Part shown: in pieces, positions 10,808 through 21,639 of the stretch
Numbering within the stretch: the stretch's first letter is position 1
Layout: every line of letters starts with the position of its first letter
Source: Cliona cf. orientalis
Taxonomy: Eukaryota > Porifera > Demospongiae > Clionaida > Clionaidae
Reading direction: 5' to 3'
NCBI GenBank assembly: GCA_963930775.1
Contig: OZ005703.1
Location: forward strand, 3,224,001-3,288,000
DNA length: 64,000 nucleotides
The notes under the pieces: model-generated
The model's database searches: none
The model's input: the letters and a program-made list of their open reading frames with translations, nothing else
Told to the model about the DNA's origin: nothing
Translations under genes and position numbers: made by a program

Positions 10808-11218
10808 TATAATACATCATATATTTCCCTTTAAGTCTCATTTATTTCTATGTAGACATGCATTTAAATTAGCTATATAATATATAGCTACTTTGTGTGT
10901 CTTCTGCATATTGTGCAGTAAATTAGTATAAACAAAAAGAATGTTGAATGGTCCCTCGTTAACAAGCCATTGAGATGACCATTGATGATGACTATAATAT
11001 ACTGGATGGATGTGGTTTTGAGAGTAATTATTAATACCCTCCATCCTGCAAATGAAGTATGGGGTGCATGCACAACAAGCCTACCATAATATTAAATTTT
11101 ATAGCCCACTTAGAGGACTTATAGCTGCTAGGTCAGGTTAGAGACCTATGAAAGAACAATTTTGTGTTACAACTATATTTCTCCAAAGATGGAGTATAAT
11201 ATAATATTATTATAATCG
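10808..11218. other. 3' flank of the large minus-strand gene
   Basis: AT-rich DNA directly downstream of the stop at 11219. It probably holds the 3' UTR of the NLR-Src gene, but no single polyadenylation site stands out. No other gene seen. Confidence 0.4.
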
Positions 11219-12326
11219 TTATGCATAGCTATTATCAAAATGTGCTAGTTGCTGCTGGAGGCTCTCAAATGTGGGTCGCTTTGCAGGCTCAACTCGCCAG
11301 CAATTGAGCATGATGTCATAGAGCTTGTCTGGACATCCCATAGGTTGGAACATACAGTAGCCTTGTCGTATTTGCTGCTCCGCCTCAGCATCAGTCATAC
11401 CAGGATAGGGTGGTTTACCATAAGTGATAATTTCATAAAGAACAATCCCAAATGACCAAACATCTGACTTGATGCTGAACTTGTTATGTAAGGTAGCCTC
11501 TGGTGCTGCCCATTTGATAGCAATTTTTTCCCCTTCTTGACCCTCATAGACATCTTGATGCATTACTCGAGCTAGTTTAAAGACGGCTAGTTTGCATATT
11601 GGGCCTGCTCCAACCAGGACATTACTGGCTTGTAAATCCCTGTGAACAACATTCTTTTTCTCAAGGTAGGCCATTCCTGCTGCCACTTGTGAGGCCATGT
11701 CCATCAACTGATTCAATGACTTCCCTCCACAATGCAAGTGTTCTAGCAAATTCCCATGTTCCATGAACTCAGTGATAATGAGTACAGGCTCTTCCTTGGA
11801 ACAAAGACCGTAAAGTTGAACAAGTTTTGGGTGTTGTAATTTCATCATCAGATTTGCTGGTTGCAAAAATTCATCTACAGTCATTTTTTGCTTTGGTTTG
11901 AGTATCTTAACTGCAACTGGTGTAGTGTTATTCCATACACCCTCCCACACTTCAGTAAATTCACCAGATGTTAGCTTCTTAACAAATCTTACATCACTTT
12001 TATCAATTTGCCATTCATCTCCTGAAACATCTGTAGGATTGACACAGGGCTTCTTGAGATTGACACAAAGTCCATCAGCTTGTTGTTGATAATAAATTAC
12101 AAGGTCTTGAAGAGTCTTGAATCTGGAACGTGGAATGATAAAGAACTCTCCATTTTCTAACTGACTAATTTTGTAGTGCGCAAAGTTATCCCTATCTCGA
12201 ACAGAAAGTGCATAACCACTAGTAGTATTTTCACTTTTTCGAACAAGATATGATCCGTAACTATTGAATGGGAGCTTGAGTTGTTTCTCAGCATCTTCAC
12301 GTTTGATTATTTGACTAAAGAACCAC
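11219..12326 (-). CDS. Exon 6: SH2 domain and Src-like pseudokinase
   Basis: The exon runs from WFFSQIIKREDAEKQL through an SH2 with GSYLVRKSE (FLVR arginine kept) and ADGLCVNL, into a Src-like kinase fold. Kept: VAVK lysine, HRDLQASN with its Asp and Asn, KWAAPEA and SDVWSFGIVLYE. Lost: the DFG motif reads VFK, the alphaC glutamate position in FLQEAQ reads FLQPAN, and the glycine loop reads TSGEFTEV instead of GxGxxG. The C-tail stops at NSYA without a Src-type regulatory tail. Catalysis is therefore unlikely; a scaffold, decoy or allosteric role is more plausible. The exon is continuous from the acceptor TATAG at 12331-12327 to TAA at 11219. Confidence 0.9.
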
Positions 12327-15300
12327 CTATAAGGGAGAGAGGGGGTGGAGAGGAGAGAGGGATATCAATATTCAAATCAAGCAATATATATACCCACTCA
12401 GGGCAGCCCAACTTACTTTTCATCATGCAAACCACTCCCATACTCAGTCACATAGTTGCTGGGGACAAAGCCCTCTTGTCCGCCATCCTTCTTGCGTGCC
12501 CACCACCAGTCATCATCTTTATCATCGATAATGTACATCAAATCACCTTTCATAAAGCTTAAGTCTTCAACAACTCTAGCAGAATAATCATACAATCCAA
12601 TATAGGTTTGAGATTTTTCTGTTTTGGGTCGTGGGATAGGAGTTGCAGCTGTTGGCTAGGATAATTATTCTGAAATAATATTAAGTAAAAATAGTATACA
12701 GTAACTACACCCACCTTGTGCTTAGATGATAGCATGGGTACAATGGACACATTATGTGACTCCAGTACTTTATGATCGTGTACTTGACCTAGTTTTTAAG
12801 ATTTTATGATAATACTGTATTATTATTAGCAATACTCACATTTTGGAAGATTGTTAGCAGCAGCTGGATTGATCAATAAGTATTCATCACATGGAGTGAC
12901 ACATCTTGAGAGATTGAGTGATGGTAGGGGTGTTGGTTGTACATTTGGATATGTCTCTGGTTGGGGTATGGGTTCATCATAATCACTAGAATCATCTTCT
13001 TCACTTTCATATTCACACACAAGGCTTCGGACGATTTTTGCACAATTATGAAAGTCAGCTTGTTCAAAGACATTCATCAATCTCTGGTAGGTAGCATCAG
13101 AACCAAGCTTTCGCTTCCATAGATACAAAGCTTCTCTCCTGTGAAGAATTAATTTTATGAAACTCATTGTACAAAATGGACCAGATGAACAATGTCATTG
13201 CTTGAATATCTTACGATTGTAGCTTTAGATTTCTTGGGTGCTTTGTGTGGATACTTGCAACATCAGCTGATGTGAGTTTGAGTTCATCAGAAATCCGACC
13301 TTCCCACTCAGTCATTGAATCAGCAATTTGACCAAGGTGCTTAAGAACTCCATGACCATCACCATCAATCACTTTATCCAATTGTGCTTTTCCTATTAAA
13401 AAATGAAGTAAGCTTCTACAATCATGTATGCTGTATAAGCAGACAATATTACCTGGTTTTCGCTTCTTGTGGAGGTTCCAAATTTCGCAACCCTTTGGTA
13501 GATTTCCACGACGTCGTCTGTTTGCAGCCTTACATACCACCTTAAATGGATTTTTTCCATCCCATTCTACTTCAGCTGGATGCTTATGAGCTTGACATGT
13601 AGATAGTGTACAGTAAAAGCCAAAAAAGTAGCTGCACTCCATGCACTGACTAGTGATGGTGCTCATGGCCTTTTTGATTTGCATAGACACCATTTCACAC
13701 GTTTTCTTTATTAGCTCATCGTCTTCTTCAGATACTCCTTCTGTTGAATCTGCTTCAGAGTAATAGCTGATTTCCAAGTGAGTAGGTAGAATTCTCAGAG
13801 TAATATTTCCATGTGCTTGGATAGCAAAGGAAGCTTCATTTTTGAATATCATATCTGGAATAATATTCCAACATTGTTTTGACCTCATTTCATTCGTCAT
13901 GAGGTACTTGATCAGGGCCCCTGGAATTCCACGAGGGCAGAAACCACTCCTGAATCCAACCAGCAATGAAGGCCATAAATATGCATGAGCTGATTTAGAA
14001 TCAGATTTGGGTGCATGGCAAAGTGCTGATGGGAAGAAGTACTTATCACCATCTCTGTCTTTGAATAAGGCAGCTATTCTGAGGTAGTTTAATAAATTAG
14101 TCAGCCATATAAATGGTAGTTGTGAATCAGAGCCTTTTTCATCCTTATCACTAATATTTTGCATGACTGTCATGGGTATGAAGCCCCTCTGACAAAAATC
14201 TTCTTTTTTCTTAACACCAACATTTTCAACTGTAAACGTCTTGACTATGAGATCTGTGATCTTGTCAAATAGGATTTGAGGGTCAATCACCACAAGTGTA
14301 TTCAGGTCATTTACATCGAAATATCGTACAAGTCCAAGCCTTGAGTGAATGAATGATAGCGCTTGATTCAACTCTTTACGATCAGATATCCCACATTCCC
14401 GGGCAATGCTAAAACACTTATCAAAGGTCAAGATCCGATCGGATTTGTGTTTTGCTCTGAGAATTAGGCTCAATATAAGCCATGATGAAGGACACTCAAT
14501 TGTAAACTCGTCTCTTTCAACAGTTGTCTGTACAGCTGATCGTATTTTCTGAAATTCGTCATCATCTTCTGAAAGATTGTTGACTACAAATATTAACTGT
14601 TTAGGATGCTCAGCAAACTGAAATGCATCTTGATCAAATAGATCTGTTTGTCTCACATGGCTCTGAAGCATTTCATCATTCCTTTGGATGATCTCTTTTG
14701 CCTTATTTGTTGGTAGGCAGTCTTTATGTGTACCAACAAAGAAAACTTTGGGTTTTATTATTATTGCCTCAGAATCTTTCTGCTGTCCACTTGTAAAGTG
14801 AGAAGCACTGATGGTTGCAAGTGTTTGGAGTAGTTCCTGCAACAAAGTTCCTGGTGATTTGTATGTCTCCACTCGACCATCTAGATACTCGTAACAGACA
14901 TCATAAGGCTCATTAAGATCATAATGAAGAGGAAATGTAACAAAAAAGATTGATGGCCCACAAACAAGGAGAGGAAGATGTTCCTGAAATTCAATCTGTC
15001 CCCCTGTGTTGGTGAGGTATAGGGACCATGATGATTCAAGGTGCTCTCGTAGAGCATCCATGCCTCGTAGCTTCACGGCCTGTTTAAAAATATCCACAGG
15101 CTCAACATCTGGTGTATACACAATTGCACTCTTTTCTTCTTCTTGAATTTTATAACCCACAGGATCATGATCAGATTTTTGTGCTTTCACAATCTTATCT
15201 TTTGTCGTACTATATTCAGGATCACCAAGGAATTTGGAAGGAATAGATGATTTAGCACTAGTTATTATGGGAATTTCTGTTTGCTCCTTAATGATGTATT

Positions 15301-17827
15301 TTGTTACAATCGGTTTTGATATAGTGGTAGTTGCAGAGTGATGCCTTGCTGTGGTCATGATCAGCTCAAGTGCCTCTTCATCATACTGCAGCTTTTTCCA
15401 CTCTAAATTACTAACAGCGGTGGCAACTGTGCACAGCTTTTTCACTTCAACTTTAACTATGCTTTCCAATACTCCAGTACTAGGTGAAAAGGTATCGGAC
15501 TTGGGCGGTCCATTTCCCATCAAACGACTCATCAAGGTGTTTTTACCAGAGCGCCCAGGACCAACAATCACTCCATGAGCAATAGTATGATTTATTATTC
15601 CTTTCTTTTTTATTGACTCTTCCATAACACATACAAGTTCATCATGAACCTCAGACATGTACTCATCATTTAAACACAAATTAAAGTTTCTTCCAAGGCT
15701 AAGGAGTTGTGAAATCACTTTGCTTAAATCTGGATTTCCAGGTTCTCCCAAATTATTTTCAGTGAGATCAAGTCGTCGGAGAAGTTTACATTTAGATGAG
15801 AGTACATTAGTGAAATTTGCCAAAGAACTTGTAGTTACTTCATCATTTAACGATCCCTTCAGGCCTAAATTTTGCAGGCTTTCAAATGTGCCATAATACT
15901 CAAGATGCTGCTGCAGAACTTGTAAGGAAGAAATTGATATATGATTAAATGATAGATCAAAATGAGTCAGTGTTGGAGAAGTGGACTGTGTTAATGCAGA
16001 CAGTATGGCTTCGATATCCAAGGTTGTCCCAATGTCACAGTTACGGAGGATAAGAACCTTTAAGGATTTAAGAGCAGCAGTATTTTTGTTAAAGAAATCA
16101 ACTGCTAGTGAATTACTGAGCCTGTTACCACTCAGATTAAGACCTTTGATCTGAACAATGCTAGATTTTTCACACAGAATATTTGCTAGGTGATTTATGT
16201 GTTCGGGTCTCAGATTGCAGTCTTGAAAGTTGATTTCCACTTTACTCTCTTGTGTTACATTTTGAAGCACATACACCATGGAATTGAAGTCATACACATC
16301 ACGTGCACGACCAAACCTTAATACTCCAGTACCCATGATGCTGATAGCTTCTATTACCTTCTGATTGACTACATCATGTTTTGCTTCATATGACAAATGG
16401 CAAAGGTCCATGTAGTACTTCTGTTTGGTAGTGCAATAAGCTGCTAATAAAATCTTCAAAACTTGATCAACAATATCAGGATTCAAGTTGGCTACCTGAC
16501 GTGCATAGCTACTGACAAAAAAGTGCCAGAATGTTACTGCCATTTTATTTTTGCGTTCTTCATTAGCCACCAATTCATGCATGAATTTAAGCTGTGCTTC
16601 TTGTGGCTGCTTTGCAAGGTGCAAAGCAGCAAGATACTCTTCAGAACGAGGATGAACGAAAGAGAAGGATAGAATGTCTTCAGTTTCTGCTATTGGCTTA
16701 GTTAAACCAAAATATGAGATTTCCTTTAAATTTGATGAAGTAAATGCTGCACCTGACAGAGGAAAAATATTATTGTGACCCTTCTCAATGTTCCTGAAAG
16801 CTAGTTCACATACTTGCCACCATGACTGCTGTAGCTCCTCAGGAAGATCATGATGGTTAGAAAATTGCAAGCTATTTTCGTGAGGATGCATTATGCTAGC
16901 TGAAGCAAGTGTCCAAATCAACTTTGAATACAACTTTGTCATGGTTTCTGGTAGGGGTTCAGCATTGCCAGTGTGACAAATTACAGCAAGATTGAGAGGA
17001 ATACTACACGCATTTGCAACTAATGGGTTATCATTCAGCTGTGCTGTGAGGTAGCGGATTCTCCTTAAGTCACCGGAAAACTCAGACTGGACTACGGATT
17101 CAATGGCTCTTCTATCAAATCCAGTCAAAGTAATGAAACGATCATTTGCTGACTGCATAACGTTTAATATTTGAACTTGGCGGCAGCCTGGTCTGGAGGT
17201 AATAAGAACTGTAGTGGATGGAGTGGGTATAATGTCGCTGCTAAAAAGAAAAGAGTGTAGGAATGATGCTGCTTGGCACTGGGAGTCATGAAGCTCTTCC
17301 CACCCATCAGCAATAAGTAGAATATTATTGTAATGACTCTTTTTCTCAGTTAAGTATTTAGCCACTTTGGAGCTAGTATCATCTTTGAAATCAGCATACA
17401 GCACATTGAGCAGCTCTGAAAGGGAACCAGCTGAGGCTACATTCCTAGAACTGAGAGGCAGCAAAAGCACAAGTTGAAATTCCTGAAATAGCTTTCCACT
17501 AGCCCAGTCCTCCACAATTGACATACATAACATCGTTTTTCCCACAGCCGCTTCACCTTGGATTAGTATCACTTTTCGAGGAGCCGTACTATTTGGATTT
17601 AATGTTACTTCACCGTATATTGGGTCAAATAGGCGATTGTATGGTATACGAACCTGCCTGACCTCTCCTGAGATGCCTGATTCCTTTTCTAATACCGACT
17701 CCAACAATTCCAATTCATGTACATTAACGTTCTTTAAGTGACATGGATACTGTTTTGTGTGGTAAGAACTTACATTGCGATATCTTTCTTTGAATCTGGC
17801 CAAACAACTTGAAATTTCATCATCCAT
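11219..17827 (-). CDS. NACHT-LRR-Roc-COR-Death-SH3-SH2-Src-like pseudokinase protein (six exons)
   Basis: The exon chain is 17827-13453, 13392-13215, 13138-12840, 12788-12715, 12655-12417 and 12326-11219, all joined by GT-AG introns of 60, 76, 51, 59 and 90 bp with matching phases and no stop, giving about 2,090 codons. Domains in order: NACHT (Walker A GEAAVGKT about 91-98, Walker B LLIADGWEEL about 170-179), LRRs (about 540-740), Roc-like GTPase (P-loop about 755-763, NTGGQ about 940, THKD about 1030), COR (about 1060-1330), a Cys/His patch, a Death domain split by an intron (about 1460-1550), an acidic tyrosine/proline-rich linker, SH3 (about 1660-1711), SH2 (about 1722-1815) and a kinase fold (about 1840-2085). 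Inferred role: cytosolic innate-immune-type sensor with Src-like docking. The kinase looks dead. The start ATG at 17827 is the first good one; the open frame reaches 17893, so an upstream exon is possible. The alternative is two adjacent genes, but no promoter or Met-Gly start precedes the SH3 exon. Confidence 0.75.
12417..12655 (-). CDS. Exon 5: SH3 domain (with short exon 4 at 12715-12788)
   Basis: Exon 4 (12788-12715) adds 24 residues ending LSSKHK. Exon 5 starts after the acceptor CCTAG at 12656 with a proline-rich run (PIPRPKT), then a full SH3 fold: GLYDYSA (ALYDY motif), EDLSFMKGD, DDWWWARK and GFVPSNYV. All the usual ligand-binding residues are visible. The domain is closest in feel to Src-family SH3 domains. 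Choosing another nearby AG as acceptor puts the SH3 out of frame, so 12655 is strongly preferred. The donor is AAGTAAGT at 12418-12411. Confidence 0.8.
12840..13138 (-). CDS. Exon 3: second half of the Death domain plus tyrosine/proline-rich linker
   Basis: The exon begins after TTCTTCACAG and completes a codon to give SREALYLWKRKLGSDATY, the classic Death-domain helix 5-6 pattern. It then enters an acidic linker with SDYDEPIP, ETYPNV, PTPLPSL and DEYLLINP. YDEP and YPNV look like SH2 ligand motifs and PTPLP like an SH3 ligand, which could allow intramolecular docking to the SH3/SH2 domains encoded just downstream. That is inference. The donor TGTGAGT lies at 12840-12834. Confidence 0.72.
13215..13392 (-). 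CDS. Exon 2: first half of the Death domain
   Basis: It encodes GKAQLDKVIDG through HPRNLKLQ, with the Death-domain-like helices around LKHLGQIADSMTEWEGRISDE (shown here only as a landmark). The preceding 60-bp intron (13393-13452, GTAATA...AATAG) is a multiple of three and has no stop, so a naive open frame reads straight through it and adds 20 false residues. The exon ends at 13215 with TC before GTAAGA. Confidence 0.75.
13453..17827 (-). CDS. Exon 1: NACHT, LRR and Roc-COR part of the fusion gene
   Basis: This single 4.4-kb exon encodes about 1,458 residues. After a short lead with PYNRLFDP comes the NACHT NTPase, with Walker A GEAAVGKT, Walker B and a sensor-like TTVLITSRPG. The helical region contains FSFVHPRSEEYLAALHLA, typical of NLR winged-helix ends. 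At least four LRR motifs follow (GLNLSGNRL, VLILRNCDI, HFDLSFNHI, RLDLTENNL). The second NTPase has P-loop GPGRSGKN, a G3-like NTGGQIEF where Roc proteins usually have Asp, and a G4-like VGTHKD, followed by a COR-like region (LVVIDPQILFDKITDL). The combination matches death-domain ROCO/NLR proteins known from sponges. Nucleotide binding is likely for both modules but hydrolysis is unknown. Confidence 0.88.
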
Positions 17828-17893
17828 GATCAGTGTAGGTATGATCACTGTAGGTATATAGCTTGGATTATTGTCACTGACCTGCGGCACCAA

Positions 17894-18372
17894 CTTGGTT
17901 AAATCAGTCTGAGCGAGCCTGAACTGACCAACACAAGTAAACAGTTACCAAGCAATGGGCTTATCACGAAATAAATGGTCCCCCGCTACAAATGGACCCC
18001 CGGACCATCCGTTTCCGCTAAATTGGTCCCCCATAGTCATAGATGGTCCCCCTTGCACTTAGTCTGGGGTACCAGCCCCTTCACAACATGAAGCCTGCCC
18101 AAAAGGCTGAAGGTTGAGTGTGATGAAAGGCAAAATTAATGTATCATACTGCAGCGTTATCTTTGCTCAATTGGGCAATGGCCGCCATTGCTATAAAGCC
18201 AGGTTGGGACATCATTGCAGCAGAAGACTAATCTCGCATGCCACACCTCTTGAGATGACAGTGATTTGCAGCAGAAGACATATCATCGCAGGAAAAGCAG
18301 GAATCATCAATAGAATTGACTAAGATCATAATTATAGCTTTATTTCTACAAAATACTGTTATCCATGCACTA
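17894..18372. promoter_or_regulatory. Upstream region of the large minus-strand gene
   Basis: Directly 5' of the NACHT exon. A possible acceptor (GCCGCAG, then GTCAGTG) lies at about 17884-17890, so a small upstream exon and intron may be here. The region 17975-18060 carries repeated ggtcccc/ggaccccc motifs that look repeat-derived. No clear TATA box was identified. Confidence 0.3.
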
Positions 18373-18720
18373 ATGTTGAGAGGGGGGACAGTCAATGTCC
18401 AGGGGGACTGCTTGTGGCAGGCACAGATGTAACCTTATCACCAGAAGGTCTGGGGACGAGGCTAGCACAGATGGCGCATTATCCATGCACTCAAGGTTTC
18501 ATCTAGCAACAAAAAATTGGGGTGGAAGTGTGATAATGAGTGGGCATATTTTAGCACCCCAAGTTCCCCCTGAAACCCCGGCACTGATATTGAGAGCATC
18601 AATGTCCAAGGACTGCTTGTAGTAGGCATAGATGCCGCTGCATTATCAATGCACTGTCAGATGTTGAGGGCCGGGGGGACTGCTTGTGGCAGGCACAGAT
18701 GGTCCGGGGGGACAGGTTAT
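18373..18720. repeat. Degenerate direct repeats around GGGGACTGCTTGT
   Basis: Three imperfect copies of a block including gttgaga, tgtccaggggga, ctgcttgtggcaggca and cagatg occur at about 18373-18430, 18591-18640 and 18660-18705. No coding content. A CTAGTCTCG-type end (ggtctggggacgaggctag) lies at about 18447-18466. Confidence 0.55.
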
Positions 18721-19228
18721 TCTGGTAGCTATCATAAAATTTTGGGGACCCCGGGTCCCCGTTTTCATTACAATTTTGGGGACCCTTCCGTTAATTTGGG
18801 GACTCCCCATGCAGTGGTATAGTTCGATGTTCATAGTAGAACTTGAAGAATCAAGTTAGTGGCAGGCTACTGCTTGTTGGCAGAGTAGCTAAATTATAGC
18901 TAGAAACGTAAGTAGAGTCCGATGATGGTTATTATTAAGTGACTGTCCAACCAAATAATTTTGTCAAGAGGGATTTAAGACAAGAAAAGGAAATAATTGT
19001 GAGACCACACCCCGTTTATTGAAGCCCTGCCCAATTAACATGGCAAAATAGGCCAGTTACGCCCATTATACCCAAACCACACCCACATAAGTGCCGCAAA
19101 CGGACCCAAACCCGAGAAAAACTGAGTAGAAGAGGATTTTCAGTACTATAAACAGTCAATTTTTCAGTCAGATACAGGTACAGTCTAGTTTTCTTGGTGC
19201 TGAATCTAGCTATCTAGCCAAATTAGTG
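18721..19228. other. Non-coding stretch, no gene seen
   Basis: Contains ttttggggac-type motifs that recur at 19745-20050 and 37490, suggesting old repeat debris. No coding region recognised. Confidence 0.45.
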
Positions 19229-19636
19229 TACTGTATTCGCTCGATCAGACGCCGCTCTCGATTAGTCGCCGCTCTCGAATAGTCGCCGCACCTCCGGAAG
19301 TGCTGAACGAAATAGTCGCCGCTCTCGAATAGTAGCCGCGCCACGCCTACTATTCGAGAACACCAGCACATGGACATGTCTCGCGACTCGTTTTCGATGG
19401 CAGGTACACGAGAACCAGTCTAGAGCAAGTTTTAATCTTCTTCTACATCAGCAAAAGGGCCAGAATCTCCTAGATCAGTTCTGTCAATCAACAGTTTCTC
19501 TAAGGATTGCCTCTCTGGCAGCTACTGGTATTAATAAACGCCGCTCTCGAATAGTCGCCGCTCTCGAATAAACGCCGCATAAACTCGGGCGATGAAATAA
19601 ATAGTAGCCGCGGCGTCTGATCGAGCGAATACGGTA
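19229..19636. mobile_element. TACCGTA-type TIR element, 408 bp
   Basis: Terminal inverted repeats: tactgtattcgctcgatcag at the left end and ctgatcgagcgaatacggta at the right. The interior holds several copies of cgccgctctcgaatagtcg. The outermost TA is consistent with a TA target duplication, as for Tc1/mariner-type MITEs. No transposase. Confidence 0.82.
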
Positions 19637-20097
19637 TATATATGCCATATGCATGCATGATGCATGGTGAGCGGGATTTACACTATCCCGCTTGGACGTA
19701 CGTCGGGATGCGGGAGAATCCCGCCAAAATCGGGATGGTTGGACAGTCTGCACTGGGGTCCTCATTTTCATAAGAGGATCCCCAAAATCCTGTGAAAATG
19801 GGGACCCAGGGATCCCTAAAATACGCAGTGGCTATTGATCCGGCAGCCGGACGACCTTTGCCAACACTAGCTATAGATCCGGCAGAAATACTTACTGCAC
19901 TAAAATATTATTATGAAAGTAGGGACCCTGGTCCTTATTTTCCTATGAAAATGGTAACCCGGTCCCCAGTTTGGGGGATCCCTATTTTCATACGATACCG
20001 GCACCAATGGTCCGGGGGGACCATTAATTTTGTTCCCGATATGGATGGTCTGAGGGGACTGATTATGGGGAGAGGGACCATCGGTAGAATGACAGGC
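19637..20097. other. Non-coding stretch with repeat debris
   Basis: Scattered ggggaccc/gatccc motifs related to those at 18730-18800. Open frames of about 100 codons here are low-complexity and not gene-like. Confidence 0.4.
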
Positions 20098-20498
20098 TAA
20101 GGGGGCTTGTCCAAAGTCCTTGTGGAAAAATTAACATCATTATGACATTAGGGGGAGGGGTCTTGTTTACAACTGCATTGTCAGCAGACTTTAGCTTCAG
20201 TTATGATTATACATTCTTGTGGTTAGCCTCCAGCAGTGTCAAAATTTGCATTTTAGTGACAGCTGCTATGTAACTAAAAGTGCATACGTAGCAAGCAAGA
20301 AATTGAGAAGCACAGGTACGCAATGAATCCATGAAGACATAGCTAGCACTGTAGGATACAAGTGAATACTGAATAGTGTGTAGGCTAAATGGAGCAGAAT
20401 CAGAGCTTCAGTGTTGAATATATTATGCTGAAATACTGCAACGTTAATAAATTATTAACGTCATATTTCCATATGGACTTTGGACAGGCCCCCTAACT
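20098..20498. mobile_element. TIR element, about 400 bp
   Basis: The left end GGGGGCTTGTCCAAAGTCC and the right end GGACTTTGGACAGGCCCCC form imperfect inverted repeats of about 30 bp. The interior is non-coding. Family unknown. Confidence 0.7.
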
Positions 20499-20504
20499 AG
20501 CAGA

Positions 20505-20731
20505 TAACACACAAACCTTAAGATATGCATGTACAAACTCACACGTCGTTCGCACGGCACCAGCATCTGAGCCAACGCCTGTCGATCGGGATGACTCGCA
20601 GGAAAGGCTGGTGTCGAATGAAATCAACAATTTCTTTGGTACTTTATTGTTGGATAATTCTGACTCGGAAGCACTGAGAATAATAATTGAAGCTTGTAGC
20701 TACGTAAAAGAGCGGCACACCAAGGCACACT
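20505..20731 (+). other. Orphan open frame, possible exon or gene relic
   Basis: A plus frame of about 75 codons runs from a stop near 20499 to TGA at 20731 with no ATG near its start. It has a gene-like composition, including DRDDSQERLVSNEINNFFG and EACSYVKER. A TAG just before it could serve as a splice acceptor. No family was recognised. It may be the last exon of a gene broken by the TIR element immediately upstream, or chance. Confidence 0.25.
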
Positions 20732-21087
20732 GACTATACTAGTACATGTACTACCCGCTATCCTGACGTATTATATACGTGACCGGATGTGGGGAAATAC
20801 ATCATCTGATATGATGATCCTAGTAATTATTATGATGGCTTGTAAGGGCCACTTCACTTCCTTCAATCACATTTCCATTGTAAATATTCAGTTATACTCT
20901 AGTTCCATTCTAATTCCAAGATCATGCATATGGTCGTGCACTTATTAATCGACTCCAATCCCATTCCTCACAAAGACTTAGTGCAATTTCTGCCTGGAAC
21001 TCAGGCTTCTGAGACTGTATCAAATACATTATTCTCTGCAGTAGAAGTGTTTAATGCTTCCCATATAATTACTTATGTCTATAACAT
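20732..21087. other. Non-coding stretch, no gene seen
   Basis: AT-rich spacer between repeat elements. Nothing recognised. Confidence 0.4.
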
Positions 21088-21639
21088 TACAGTGGTCCCT
21101 CTTTTGAGAGACCGCACTTGAATCCAAATAAAAATGGTCTCCCAAACGAGGTGGTCTTCCACCAGAGGAGGGTGGAGCAATAGGTGGAGCTTTGCAAGAG
21201 TGGGTTGTATTATGCCGTACATAATTTATATGAAAATTAGTTGCTTGGTACCCATATTCATAAGAAAGAAATGAGTGTTTACTACTTTTCAACCTCCAGT
21301 CAGTCAGTCACAGGGATATTTTTAGCCCGATGAACCACTCCTCTTCTAATATGAGAACTTTTCTCTTTCCAGGGTGCATTACTGTGGCAAAATTCCATTC
21401 CAAAGTATAGATCTACAGATTGTGCAATGTGCACGTGGGGTATTTGATCTACAGAGCTCTAGTCGAGATCAGTGATGGTCTTTAATTTCCACATAATTGG
21501 TGGTCTTTGGTTGGGTTCTAGAGGTGGTCTTTGACCAGAGGGCTGTTTGTATGTAGAGTGGTTTTGTGCATGCAATTTTTGGTTCTTAATAAGAGGTGGT
21601 CTCTCACTAGAGGGGTCTCTCAAAGGAGGGACCACTGTA
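21088..21639. mobile_element. CAGTGGTCCCTC TIR element, 552 bp
   Basis: The left end TACAGTGGTCCCTC is inverted at the right end as GGAGGGACCACTGTA, consistent with TA target duplications and a Tc1/mariner-like MITE. Near the middle (about 21412-21464) sits a copy of the repeat block ending gagctctag that also ends the repeats at 10212 and 33539, so elements are nested. No transposase. Confidence 0.78.

Noticed and set aside
12559-12750. Minus frame of 63 codons across exons 4 and 5
   Set aside because: It reads through the 59-bp intron at 12656-12714; correct splicing shifts into the SH3 frame.
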